Shown here piece after piece: positions 12,609 to 20,280 of a stretch of 20,280 bases of DNA; within the stretch, counting starts at the first letter, position 1; each line of letters begins with the position of its first letter. Position numbers and translations under genes: made by a program. The notes beneath the pieces are model-generated. The model ran no database searches. It was given only the letters and a program-made list of their open reading frames with translations, and was not told the DNA's origin. The stretch comes from a virus, in IMG/VR virus record IMGVR_UViG_3300035662_000193, positions 1 to 20,280 of that record; one strand, given 5' to 3'.

Positions 12609-13481
12609 ATGATACAATTAGCCACTTTCTTTTCGAGTTTAGGTATTACAGGAGGAAATACCCAAGCAGATAATTTCTATGAGTTTTGGAAAGGTATTAT
12701 TATGAATGGTAATACAGAGATAAATAACATTACAGAGTTTATGAATTATTTGGGGACAAATCGTTATGAGTTCTTCAAATCATTAAATAGCAATTACCCA
12801 TCCATAATTGACGAAACAAGTTTTTACGCAAACATAGATGACCCAAGAATATATGATTATTACACATTTTATAAATATGCTGGTGAATATTTTATTCCAA
12901 TAACACCCACACCAACACCAACTAATAGTCCAACACCTTCTATTACGCCAACAATAACACCAACTAATAGTCCAACACCTTCTATTACGCCAACAATAAC
13001 ACCAACAATAACACCAACACCTACAATAACTCCAACAATAACCCCCACACATACTCCAACACCAACACCTACATATACTCCCTATGTTAGTCCAAATCCA
13101 GTTTATTCAAATATAGCAGAGTTTGTTTTAGCAGGGACGGGTTCAACTACTCCATCGGCAGGTCAAATAATTTTTAATAACGCTAATGCTTGTTTTAACC
13201 CTAAAACAACTATTATGAGAATATCTTATACAGATAGATTGGGTGCTGATGTTGAAGCAAAAGTTAAATCATATACAGGAGCAACAGGTTCTACAGTTTT
13301 ATTCACGACCGGATATAATAATACAGGAAGTCCATTAAATCCTCAATTTACTTATCAAACAACTTCATTCACAGATTATGGAACTTATTTAGAATTAGTC
13401 CATACAGTAGGAAATGGAACTTGTGGTGATGGATATTGGATTATCGGGTCAATAATTCAATTAGCGAAATATACAACATAA
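12609..13481 (+). CDS. Pro/Thr-linker protein, probable virion appendage
   Basis: A 290-residue protein in three parts: an N-terminal helical domain (about 1-97, aromatic-rich, with [19 protein letters not shown]), a Pro/Thr linker (about 98-165) of ITPT, SPTP and TPTPT units, and a C-terminal beta domain (about 166-290) with Cys residues and many Thr/Gly. Such a layout, two folded domains held apart by an extended rigid linker, is typical of appendages that reach outward from the virion. The linker DNA contains a 42-bp unit repeated in tandem. The N-terminal part may anchor it to the tail or neck and the C-terminal part may bind the host surface; this is inference. I recognise no family. The minus-strand Trp/Cys-rich frame opposite the linker is a mirror of the repeats, not a gene. 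Confidence 0.7.
   Translation: MIQLATFFSSLGITGGNTQADNFYEFWKGIIMNGNTEINNITEFMNYLGTNRYEFFKSLNSNYPSIIDETSFYANIDDPRIYDYYTFYKYAGEYFIPITPTPTPTNSPTPSITPTITPTNSPTPSITPTITPTITPTPTITPTITPTHTPTPTPTYTPYVSPNPVYSNIAEFVLAGTGSTTPSAGQIIFNNANACFNPKTTIMRISYTDRLGADVEAKVKSYTGATGSTVLFTTGYNNTGSPLNPQFTYQTTSFTDYGTYLELVHTVGNGTCGDGYWIIGSIIQLAKYTT
12917..13000 (+). repeat. Tandem 42-bp repeat in the Pro/Thr linker
   Basis: Two copies of a 42-bp unit (12917-12958 and 12959-13000), identical as far as I can read, each encoding a 14-residue [14 protein letters not shown]-type unit. Shorter ACAATAACACCA-type repeats continue to about 13060. Such DNA can change length by slippage or recombination, altering the linker. Confidence 0.85.
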
Positions 13482-13489
13482 ATTATAAT

Positions 13490-13981
13490 ATGGCAAAAAA
13501 ACTCGTCAAAAGACAGGCATTAGATGAGTTCGCAAACCTTTTTGTTAAAACACTTAAAGAACAACTCATCAACAACAAACCCTTTTCTAAAAGGGCATCA
13601 GGTCGTCTTATTGAGTCCATCAACATAAAAATTGATGAAAATGAAGGTAAGGAAACAATCACCATTTTTGCCGAGGATTATTTAAAGTTTGTCGATCAGG
13701 GGGTTAGTGGAACAATTAGAAAATACAATACCCCCTATTCGTATAGAAATAAAAAACCCCCGATCAATGTAATCCTTCAATGGACGAGATTAAAGGGTAT
13801 TCCACAAGAAGCGGCATATCCAATTCAAAACAAAATATTTAGATTTGGTCTTAAACCCACTAATGTTATTGATAAGACATTTAGGGAAATACAATATAGG
13901 TCTAAATGGATAAATAAGTTTGAGGAAGAAATCACAAGTGAAATTATTGATATGTTTAAAAAAACACTTGGCAAGCAATAA
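13490..13981 (+). CDS. HK97 gp10-like neck / tail completion protein
   Basis: A 163-residue protein from the ATG at 13490; an in-frame TTG at 13436 lies inside the upstream gene and is rejected. It shows a basic N-terminal helix (KKLVKRQALDEFANLFVKTL), then AEDYLKFVDQGVSGT, YNTPYSYRNKKPP and LQWTRLKGI. The 'FVDQGVSGT...PYS....PP...I..W...KG' signature is characteristic of HK97 gp10-like proteins, which form the ring joining the head connector to the tail. The C-terminus is helical. It is placed between the Pro/Thr protein and the large tail proteins. A fairly firm call from motif pattern, though no search was made. Confidence 0.7.
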   Translation: MAKKLVKRQALDEFANLFVKTLKEQLINNKPFSKRASGRLIESINIKIDENEGKETITIFAEDYLKFVDQGVSGTIRKYNTPYSYRNKKPPINVILQWTRLKGIPQEAAYPIQNKIFRFGLKPTNVIDKTFREIQYRSKWINKFEEEITSEIIDMFKKTLGKQ

Positions 13982-13997
13982 TATTTAATAATAAAAA

Positions 13998-15944
13998 ATG
14001 AGTTATTCAGCAATTACATTACCCCACGATTATATGGCTGCTTATTCAGCAATTCCATTAAAGGTATTTGATACAAACTACGACCAACTAAATCAATATA
14101 AATATGTGATAAATGCTGTTTATGACGATGTATTCATTTCTACGGCAATCACATATTCATATCAAGGTCAATTACAAACCAAACTAACATCAACAACCCC
14201 ACATTCGTTCAAAAAGGGGGATTCCATTTTGTTAAATGATTACAACAATAATATCTACACAGGGTATTACAATATCTTATCAATTGTTTCATCTACGGAG
14301 TTTGTAATCAATTTGTTTCTACAATCACCAATTCCAACTTACCCATTACGAGCTTCCAAGTTCTATAAATGGAAAATGTCCCCCGATCAAAATGGATATG
14401 GTAAATTGGATATGAGTAATGTAATGAAGGATTTGGTGTCTCAAAATCTAACAGGAACTTCTGTAAATTATGGTTTAATTTATGATGCACCTGATACTAA
14501 AAGATGTTTTGGGTTATTGGCAGGTTATGAAGCCCAATATAAGTTTGAGTTTGAAGATAATATGTTTTTAACAGGTGGTTTTGTTGGGTTTTACAACTCA
14601 TCAATAACATCGTTAAATGGTATTCCATTTCAAATAGGACAAGTTATTCAAATCCAACAAAACGAAGTGGCTTGGAATTACACAGGTATTACTCAAAATG
14701 GGGCTTATGCTCAATATAATTCTAACACACAACACGGATTTTCAGCAACTCAACCAATACAAGTTCAAGGACAGACAACTTTAACGCAATACAACGGAAA
14801 TACAACGATTATATCGGTTCAATCAACAACATCTCTAACTACTTGGCAGTCATATTGGGGGAACTCAACAGTAGCAGGAACAATATGGGGACAACCAAGA
14901 CCTGAATATAACACAACTGCTGTAATTACGGATATCTATGTTGATGGAACTTTTGGTGTTGTGATTGAAACTAATTTAGGTTATGCTGGGTCATCACCTA
15001 TTATATCAGGGGAAATAACTTATCCAGGTAATCAAACCCCCGAAATACTTACAGAATATAGTGATTACAACGCATTTTGTATCTATAACGCTCATATCAA
15101 TAGAGAGGACTATACCATTACGGCTTTTGACCCTTATGTGATTCAAAATAGACCTTTTTCTGCCAATTCAATATCAACAATCTTGGAAGATGCCACTTGT
15201 TATAGAATTGAAAGAAACACAATAGGGTTTTTATTATTTCATATGTCAGGAGCTTCTCTTATTGATGGGGTTATTTATGAATTCTTTGATTCCAATTATT
15301 CATCATTAGGTAAAATCAAATTAGATAAGAATGTGGGTAGTCAAATGGACTTCTATGCCCCATTTGGATTAAATCAAATATCCAATAGTTCTTATGTAGA
15401 TATTACTAATACATTTTCAGGGTATTCGGGTAATGTGAATACTTATGTTATGTATGGTTATGATGCCCCATTTGGAACACCAACTCAAAAAACACAAGAC
15501 AGATGTTTTAAATTAAACGATGATTGTTCTATGTATGAAATATGGCACTTGATGTGGAAAGACCAATATGGTTCATTTGTTTCATATCCCTTCATTTATT
15601 ATTCAAGGGAGTTTATTGAGGCAGATAGAAAGTCATACTACCAACAAGACGGGACTTGGGAATACAACACATTTGGTTATGATGATTATGGAAGGGGTGA
15701 AAGAACATTCTATTCAAGAAGTAGAAAAACATACACTCTCAATTCAGGTTGGTTAAAACAATTTGAAGTTCCACTAATGGAAGATTTGATCCAATCAACA
15801 AGTGTTTATATCCAAACGCCGACTAACAGGTTATATTCCGCCCAACTTTTAGATAATAAAATAGAATTGTATAAAGACCTACAAGAGCAACTTTATAGTT
15901 ATACTTTTAATGTGTCAGTTTCATTTAACGAGTTTAGGTTCTAA
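13998..15944 (+). CDS. Large tail-tip / distal tail structural protein
   Basis: A 648-residue, beta-rich protein opening SAITLPHDYMAAYSAIPLKV. I recall this beginning in Bacteroidota phage tail proteins found just upstream of the tail hub. It contains two related units: TTPHSFKKGDSILL...YTGYYNILSIVSST (about 61-106) and NTQHGFSATQPIQV...YNGNTTIISVQSTT (about 240-280), sharing H-[SG]-F, a following strand, then Y-x-G and I-x-S-[IV]-x-S-T. The C-terminal part (QFEVPLMEDLIQSTSVYIQT, then FNVSVSFNEFRF) looks like a fold that packs against a ring. It probably belongs to the baseplate or distal tail complex. Its function is inferred only from size, fold and position before the 1024-residue protein. 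Confidence 0.6.
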   Translation: MSYSAITLPHDYMAAYSAIPLKVFDTNYDQLNQYKYVINAVYDDVFISTAITYSYQGQLQTKLTSTTPHSFKKGDSILLNDYNNNIYTGYYNILSIVSSTEFVINLFLQSPIPTYPLRASKFYKWKMSPDQNGYGKLDMSNVMKDLVSQNLTGTSVNYGLIYDAPDTKRCFGLLAGYEAQYKFEFEDNMFLTGGFVGFYNSSITSLNGIPFQIGQVIQIQQNEVAWNYTGITQNGAYAQYNSNTQHGFSATQPIQVQGQTTLTQYNGNTTIISVQSTTSLTTWQSYWGNSTVAGTIWGQPRPEYNTTAVITDIYVDGTFGVVIETNLGYAGSSPIISGEITYPGNQTPEILTEYSDYNAFCIYNAHINREDYTITAFDPYVIQNRPFSANSISTILEDATCYRIERNTIGFLLFHMSGASLIDGVIYEFFDSNYSSLGKIKLDKNVGSQMDFYAPFGLNQISNSSYVDITNTFSGYSGNVNTYVMYGYDAPFGTPTQKTQDRCFKLNDDCSMYEIWHLMWKDQYGSFVSYPFIYYSREFIEADRKSYYQQDGTWEYNTFGYDDYGRGERTFYSRSRKTYTLNSGWLKQFEVPLMEDLIQSTSVYIQTPTNRLYSAQLLDNKIELYKDLQEQLYSYTFNVSVSFNEFRF

Positions 15945-15955
15945 AAAAAAATAAC

Positions 15956-15966
15956 TATATTTATTA
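15956..15966 (+). promoter_or_regulatory. Phage-type TATATTTATTA element before the HNH gene
   Basis: TATATTTATTA, two bases before the ATG at 15969. It has no TTGA box at 17-19 bases. Unlike the GIY-YIG genes, this endonuclease gene has a phage-type element rather than a host-type promoter. Confidence 0.45.
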
Positions 15967-15968
15967 TT

Positions 15969-16442
15969 ATGACGAGATTAGAAAAATGTGAATTAGCAAA
16001 GAAAAAAGGTTTTACTTACAATAGTGAGACAGGTGAAATATTTGGGGTTAGAAAATTAATTGTTAATACCAAAAATAAAGGGGGATATATTAAAATGTGT
16101 TTCGTAGAAAATTATAAAAAAATAGAATTATTAGCACATCATTACGCATATTTTTATGAAAATCAAAATGTTAATTTTGAAATGTTAGACCATATAAATA
16201 GAGATAGAACTGATAATCGTATTTGTAATTTAAGAATTGCAGACCACTCCTTAAATAATAAAAATACCAATATTGATAATCTTAAAGGGTATTATTGGAA
16301 TAATAAAAGAAACAAATGGGTCAGTAGAATTATTGTAGATAAAAAACAAAAATATATTGGTTCATTTAATACTGAAAACGAAGCCAAAGAATCATATTTA
16401 AACGCAAAGAAAAAATACCATAATACAGAATGTCTCAAATAA
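15969..16442 (+). CDS. HNH homing endonuclease with AP2 domain
   Basis: A 157-residue HNH endonuclease. The HNH core lies at about 55-100: AHHYAYFY (His57/His58), LDHINRDRTDNRICNLR (Asp74, His75, Asn87) and SLNNKNTN (Asn96). An AP2 DNA-binding domain follows (about 107-150: GYYWNNKRNKWVSRI, then YIGSFNTENEAKESYLNAKK). HNH-AP2 proteins are common mobile endonucleases in phages; they cut a specific site and move into it by repair. The gene lies between two large tail genes, and its 3' end overlaps the start of the next by 13 bases. It is A-rich compared with the tail genes around it, a sign of separate origin. Confidence 0.9.
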   Translation: MTRLEKCELAKKKGFTYNSETGEIFGVRKLIVNTKNKGGYIKMCFVENYKKIELLAHHYAYFYENQNVNFEMLDHINRDRTDNRICNLRIADHSLNNKNTNIDNLKGYYWNNKRNKWVSRIIVDKKQKYIGSFNTENEAKESYLNAKKKYHNTECLK

Positions 16443-19400
16443 ATCAATTTCAAATTGTTTCTAATGGAGTTCTGTTAGATAGTTATGACGATTTAGATTT
16501 TTCATTCACCTATCAAATTGGGGATATTGAAGATATTACATCTAAAAAGTCATCGTTCTCTAAAACAATTCTTCTACCAGGAACCAAGACCAACCAAGAT
16601 TATTTCAAACAAATTCAGGATATAAACATAGATATATCCAACACAACATATAACCCCAAGAAATCATTACCTGTTGAGGTTAAAATCAACGATGAGTTAA
16701 TTTTTAAGGGTAATTTTCAGTTATTAAATATTATCACCAATCAAAAACAGGTTGATTTTGAAGTTGTAATTACTGGTGTGTTTAAAAACATAATGGTAAA
16801 TTTTAATGATTACTACTTAAACCAATTAGATTTAAGTGAATACGACCACATTAGAAATGTTCAGTCAATCATAGATTCATACGACAATAATATTTATGTG
16901 AATGGAGTTTTAACACCATCACAAGTGGGGGAAGGTTATACCTACCCTATGATTATCAACGGACAATCACAAGTCCAATTATCAAACGCTGGTGTTGGTA
17001 TAAACGCAATTGACTTGAACCCTGCAATATATCTTAAAACCTTGATGGATAAATTATTTGAATTTGCGGGTTTTACATATTCATCAAACTTTTTTAACTC
17101 ACCATACTTCAAGTCGTTAATCATGCCACTTGAAGCCCCACAATATACATCAACAGATATTGAAAATAGAATTGTTAGAGTGGGTATTAATTCTAATCAA
17201 TTATATTCATACCCTTTTTCCCCAATTTTTCCACAACCTAATTCAAGTTATTTTATTTCTGCCGCATTATCACTTGGAGGATTACCTGGTGTTATTCCAA
17301 TATCCCCCGCTATGCAAAAAAGTAATACTTGGTGGTCGAATACATCGAGTGGAAAATGGTGGATGAACTTTAATAGAGAAACGGGTTCTCAAGGAAATAT
17401 CGTATTTCAAGACAACAATAACCAATGGAGCACAAACTATTTGGGACAAAACATTTGTTCTTATGTAAATCAAGTATCGGGGTTCTATTCTATTGATTTG
17501 AACTTAGCATTCAACCCATTTTTCGTTCATAAGTTCGGGAATACTTTTAGGTGGTTGTCAGGACAATTAAGTTATGTTTGTAGAATATATAAAGTTTCAA
17601 CATCAGGTCAATTATCAATTATAGCTCAAACGGGAACACAACCATTTACCCCATCTTCAACGGCAAACTTACCTTCCGTTTATTTAGACCCAGTCACAAA
17701 ATCTATGGACTTGAATGCTGCGAATGTATGGTTAAATGCAGGAGAACAAATTAGAGTGATGGTTCAATTTATTTATCCTACAAATGTTTCTTGGCAGTCA
17801 GTTAGTGATAATGTCTTGTTTCAGGCGGTAGTGAATTGTTGTAATCCACAAGCAAACTATTTGGAAATCAAACCAGCAACAACCATTAACTATTCGGTAA
17901 ATACACCTCTTCCAATTACAGATATGTTGCCTTCTATGAAAATGAAGGATTTATTTTTGGATGTGGTTAAGATGTTTAACCTTATGGTATATGATGACCC
18001 TAATACACCAAACAATTTAATTATTGAACCAAGAGATGAGTTCTTTGAATCTAAACCACGAGTTAAAGATTGGACTTATAAACTAGATTACAATAGCGAC
18101 ATCATACAGACCCCTATGAGTGAGTTAGATGTGAAGTCATACTATTTCACATATAAGGGGGATAAAGATTATTACAACACACAATACAACGAATTAACGG
18201 GTAAAGTTTATGGGGAGTATGAAATTGATTTTCTAAATGACTTCTCAACAGAAGAAAAGAAACTTGAACTATCATTATCCCCAACTTTAAATACAGATAA
18301 TTTTATTGGTAATTCCAATCTAATAGCACCTTTCTTTTGTGATATTGACACCAACCAACAATTAAACCCGATCAAAGTAAATCCTCGTATATTGTTCTCA
18401 AAAAAACTATCGAACTCACCAAGACCATATTTTTTAAGAAATGCACCAGGATTACCCACAACCAATATGACCTCATATATGTATTGTGGTATGTATGATG
18501 ACCCATTAAATCCAAACCATACATTAGAGTTTCAAAATAGTGGGGTTCTATACTACAATACTTCGTTGTGTTGTCCTAATAACACCCTAATTAACGAGTT
18601 CTACCTTTCAACCCTAAATGACCTCACAGATGTTAATTCTAAACTATTGGAAGGGTATTTTCATTTGACCCCAAGTGATATAAATGATTTTGATTTTAGA
18701 GATACTATTTTAATTGATAATTCTTATTGGAGGGTGAATAGAATTGTGGATTACAACCCAAATGCCATAGACAAACTAACCAAAGTTGTTTTGTATAAGT
18801 TGAATTATTTGGATATATTTTTTAACGATAATAAAAATGTTAGTGAAAGTGAGGTAGATTGTCCTAATGATATTGTGGCAAAACCACAAAAAGGCGGTGG
18901 ATATATTTATGTTTCATTATCCAATCAATCTTTAACCGAATCATGTTGTGATAATGTTGGTGGTATTTGGTCTAATGGAAAATGTTTGGCAAATATAACA
19001 CCAGGAACCCCAACACAAGTTGGAGGACAAACAAGTCCAAATTCAAACACCACAACAGGTAGAGTTGTTCCACAAACCCAAGTAAAATCGGGTGGTGTTT
19101 ATAATGAAAGACCACAACAATTATTAAAAAATCAAAATGTGAATAACTCCAATACCGTAATAATCGCAGGTTCAAATAACTTTGTTGATTATGGGGCAAA
19201 TAATGGTATTATAATAGGGGAAAACAACTCGATTGGAAGTGATACAACAAACTCAATCATAGTTGGTGATGGAATTACTAACGCACCATCCAATTCGATT
19301 GTTGTGGGGGATATTTTAATCAACACAGATGGTATTAGATATTTGAACCCCTACATAATTGAAGGTGGATATGAAGAAGTTATGGATGTATCAAAAACCA

Positions 19401-19504
19401 ATTTGATTGATATTGTAGATGCGGGAAATGAAAGTGTTAGACCTTTTGGTGGTGATTCCAAACTTCGTCCTATAATTGATGGGAGTGAGCCACCAATAGT
19501 GTAA
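16430..19504 (+). CDS. Large tail hub / tail-associated protein with beta-roll C-terminus
   Basis: A 1024-residue virion protein. The N-terminal region (1-150) is beta-rich and opens SQINQFQIVSNGVLLDSYDD, with KTILLPGTKTNQDYF at about 45-59. It resembles N-termini of Bacteroidota phage tail-tip proteins as I recall them. The middle is aromatic-rich and without clear motifs. Near residue 835 is a Cys cluster (SCCDNVGGIWSNGKC). From about 895 to 960 a run of short units (NTVIIAGSNN, NGIIIGENNS, NSIIVGDG, NSIVVGD) suggests a left-handed beta-roll like the head of trimeric adhesins. The C-terminus ends with Pro/Gly-rich sequence. Probably it forms the tail tip that carries fibres. Its ATG lies inside the HNH gene. 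Confidence 0.65.
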   Translation: MSQINQFQIVSNGVLLDSYDDLDFSFTYQIGDIEDITSKKSSFSKTILLPGTKTNQDYFKQIQDINIDISNTTYNPKKSLPVEVKINDELIFKGNFQLLNIITNQKQVDFEVVITGVFKNIMVNFNDYYLNQLDLSEYDHIRNVQSIIDSYDNNIYVNGVLTPSQVGEGYTYPMIINGQSQVQLSNAGVGINAIDLNPAIYLKTLMDKLFEFAGFTYSSNFFNSPYFKSLIMPLEAPQYTSTDIENRIVRVGINSNQLYSYPFSPIFPQPNSSYFISAALSLGGLPGVIPISPAMQKSNTWWSNTSSGKWWMNFNRETGSQGNIVFQDNNNQWSTNYLGQNICSYVNQVSGFYSIDLNLAFNPFFVHKFGNTFRWLSGQLSYVCRIYKVSTSGQLSIIAQTGTQPFTPSSTANLPSVYLDPVTKSMDLNAANVWLNAGEQIRVMVQFIYPTNVSWQSVSDNVLFQAVVNCCNPQANYLEIKPATTINYSVNTPLPITDMLPSMKMKDLFLDVVKMFNLMVYDDPNTPNNLIIEPRDEFFESKPRVKDWTYKLDYNSDIIQTPMSELDVKSYYFTYKGDKDYYNTQYNELTGKVYGEYEIDFLNDFSTEEKKLELSLSPTLNTDNFIGNSNLIAPFFCDIDTNQQLNPIKVNPRILFSKKLSNSPRPYFLRNAPGLPTTNMTSYMYCGMYDDPLNPNHTLEFQNSGVLYYNTSLCCPNNTLINEFYLSTLNDLTDVNSKLLEGYFHLTPSDINDFDFRDTILIDNSYWRVNRIVDYNPNAIDKLTKVVLYKLNYLDIFFNDNKNVSESEVDCPNDIVAKPQKGGGYIYVSLSNQSLTESCCDNVGGIWSNGKCLANITPGTPTQVGGQTSPNSNTTTGRVVPQTQVKSGGVYNERPQQLLKNQNVNNSNTVIIAGSNNFVDYGANNGIIIGENNSIGSDTTNSIIVGDGITNAPSNSIVVGDILINTDGIRYLNPYIIEGGYEEVMDVSKTNLIDIVDAGNESVRPFGGDSKLRPIIDGSEPPIV

Positions 19505-19538
19505 AAACAAATAAAAAATATAGATATTTAATTTTAAG

Positions 19539-20280
19539 ATGAGTGATAAAACAGAATATAGCCGATTGTTATTAAAGAGAACTGGTATTTCAGGTGAAGT
19601 TCCAACAATTCCCCCAATAACAGCAACCACATTAAATGAGTTTAACGCAACCGACCTATTTGTTGGGGAAATGTATGTGAATACCGCAGATGACTTGTTA
19701 TGGGTTAGAACCGATAGTGGAATACTTCCAATATCATTATCAGGTTCAACAGGAACAACAATTCCTGACTTACTAACAGTATTAAGTCAAGGAAATACAA
19801 CAGGGGCATTCCCGATCGTAGTATCAAGTGGTTCAACAATTCAGTATTTAGGATTGAATACTGGTTCGACCACTACAATTCTTGGTTTAGATGCATCAGG
19901 TAATACTATCACAACAGCAGTTTCAGGAGCCACACAGGACTTGGATAATGTTTTATCTTATGGTAATTCAACGGGGGCTTACGATATTGTTGTCTCATCA
20001 GGTCAAACAATTCAATATCAAGGATTAAATAGTGGTTCAACCACAACAATCTTGGGTCTTGATGGTTCAGGTAATACAATTACAACATCGGTTATTGATA
20101 ATGATACATACATAACAGGTGGAACTATCACATATGTTAATTCTAACGGGACTTTGGACTTATTTGATAATAGTGGTTCAACCATATCAATAACAGGTCT
20201 TACAGATGTTTATTCAACAGGAGGCACATATTCTAATGGAACAATCACCATAGATAAAAATGATGGAACAAGTTTTAATG
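19539..20280 (+). CDS. Tail fibre-like protein, 3' end beyond window
   Basis: An open frame from the ATG at 19539 runs to the window edge (247 residues, no stop). The N-terminus (SDKTEYSRLLLKRTGISGEV) and the segment NATDLFVGEMYVNTADDLLW resemble fibre N-terminal domains that attach to the tail. Then come two repeats of about 52 residues (77-128 and 134-185), each with GN[TS]TGA, VVSSG, GLN[ST]GSTTTILGLD and SGNTITT. They are followed by Gly/Ser/Thr-rich sequence (YITGGTITYVNSNG). This is a typical trimeric fibre: attachment domain and repeated beta shaft. The receptor-binding tip would lie downstream. It is not closed by a stop in this window, so its length is unknown. Confidence 0.75.
   Translation, partial: MSDKTEYSRLLLKRTGISGEVPTIPPITATTLNEFNATDLFVGEMYVNTADDLLWVRTDSGILPISLSGSTGTTIPDLLTVLSQGNTTGAFPIVVSSGSTIQYLGLNTGSTTTILGLDASGNTITTAVSGATQDLDNVLSYGNSTGAYDIVVSSGQTIQYQGLNSGSTTTILGLDGSGNTITTSVIDNDTYITGGTITYVNSNGTLDLFDNSGSTISITGLTDVYSTGGTYSNGTITIDKNDGTSFN
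19767..20093 (+). repeat. Two 52-codon repeats in the tail fibre gene
   Basis: Positions 19767-19922 and 19938-20093 encode similar 52-residue units with a 57-residue period. They share most residues, and the DNA differs mainly at third positions, so the copies are not recent but are under constraint. Confidence 0.75.

Noticed and set aside
12783-13052. Minus-strand frame rich in Trp, Cys and Tyr
   Set aside because: It is the reverse reading of the Pro/Thr repeat DNA, and the composition follows from the ACC/ACA repeat units. The plus-strand protein explains the region.
12917-13060. Short tandem repeats considered as a CRISPR array
   Set aside because: The units are in frame, contiguous without spacers and encode a Pro/Thr linker. 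No cas genes are present.
13436-13489. TTG start for the neck protein, 18 codons upstream
   Set aside because: It overlaps the end of the preceding gene in another frame and adds residues not typical of the family. The ATG at 13490 follows the usual A/T-rich leader.
19539-20280. Diversity-generating retroelement target in the fibre gene
   Set aside because: No reverse transcriptase gene or template repeat is visible in the window, and the repeats look like ordinary fibre shaft units.

Overview
The window is about 20 kb of a tailed-phage (Caudoviricetes) genome whose host is very probably a member of the Bacteroidota, perhaps a flavobacterium. Three things point there. The DNA is AT-rich. Almost no gene start carries a Shine-Dalgarno sequence; most are preceded by A/T-rich leader. 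Three promoters fit the Bacteroidota housekeeping form TTTG-N20-TAnnTTTG. The virion proteins (major capsid protein, portal, R1-like adaptor, HK97-gp10-like neck protein, terminase subunits) also look like those of phages of this phylum. It could be a free phage or a prophage: no integrase, attachment site or host gene is visible.

Layout. 3-1525: major capsid protein and probable tail tube protein. 1526-2533: a leftward accessory insert (GIY-YIG homing endonuclease plus a small acidic protein), bounded by a two-way terminator and a divergent promoter region. 2534-5312: rightward head genes (small beta-rich protein, portal, head-tail adaptor, minor head protein). 5313-6506: a leftward operon of a sigma-factor-like protein and a PD-(D/E)XK nuclease. 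6507-6769: gene-free regulatory region with promoter-like motifs, a degenerate duplication and nested inverted repeats. 6770-8636: small rightward genes, including a second sigma-like protein and a protein with two CSKCG motifs. 8664-10961: small and large terminase subunits, separated by a second GIY-YIG endonuclease. 11004-13981: a holin-like membrane protein, a tail assembly chaperone expressed with a -1 frameshift, a tail terminator-like protein, a coiled-coil peptide, a Pro/Thr-linker protein and a neck protein. 13998-20280: large tail-tip and fibre proteins, interrupted by an HNH-AP2 homing endonuclease.

Two promoter languages seem to be used. The two GIY-YIG genes and the small acidic gene have host-type promoters with an identical 20-bp spacer. 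The phage's own transcription units repeatedly begin with a TATATTTATTA-like element, for which the two phage sigma-like proteins are candidate readers. The head genes lie in unusual order (capsid, tail tube, portal, then terminase). No tape measure, capsid protease or endolysin gene is visible. The gene annotations come from reading the translations and recalling family patterns; no database search was possible.
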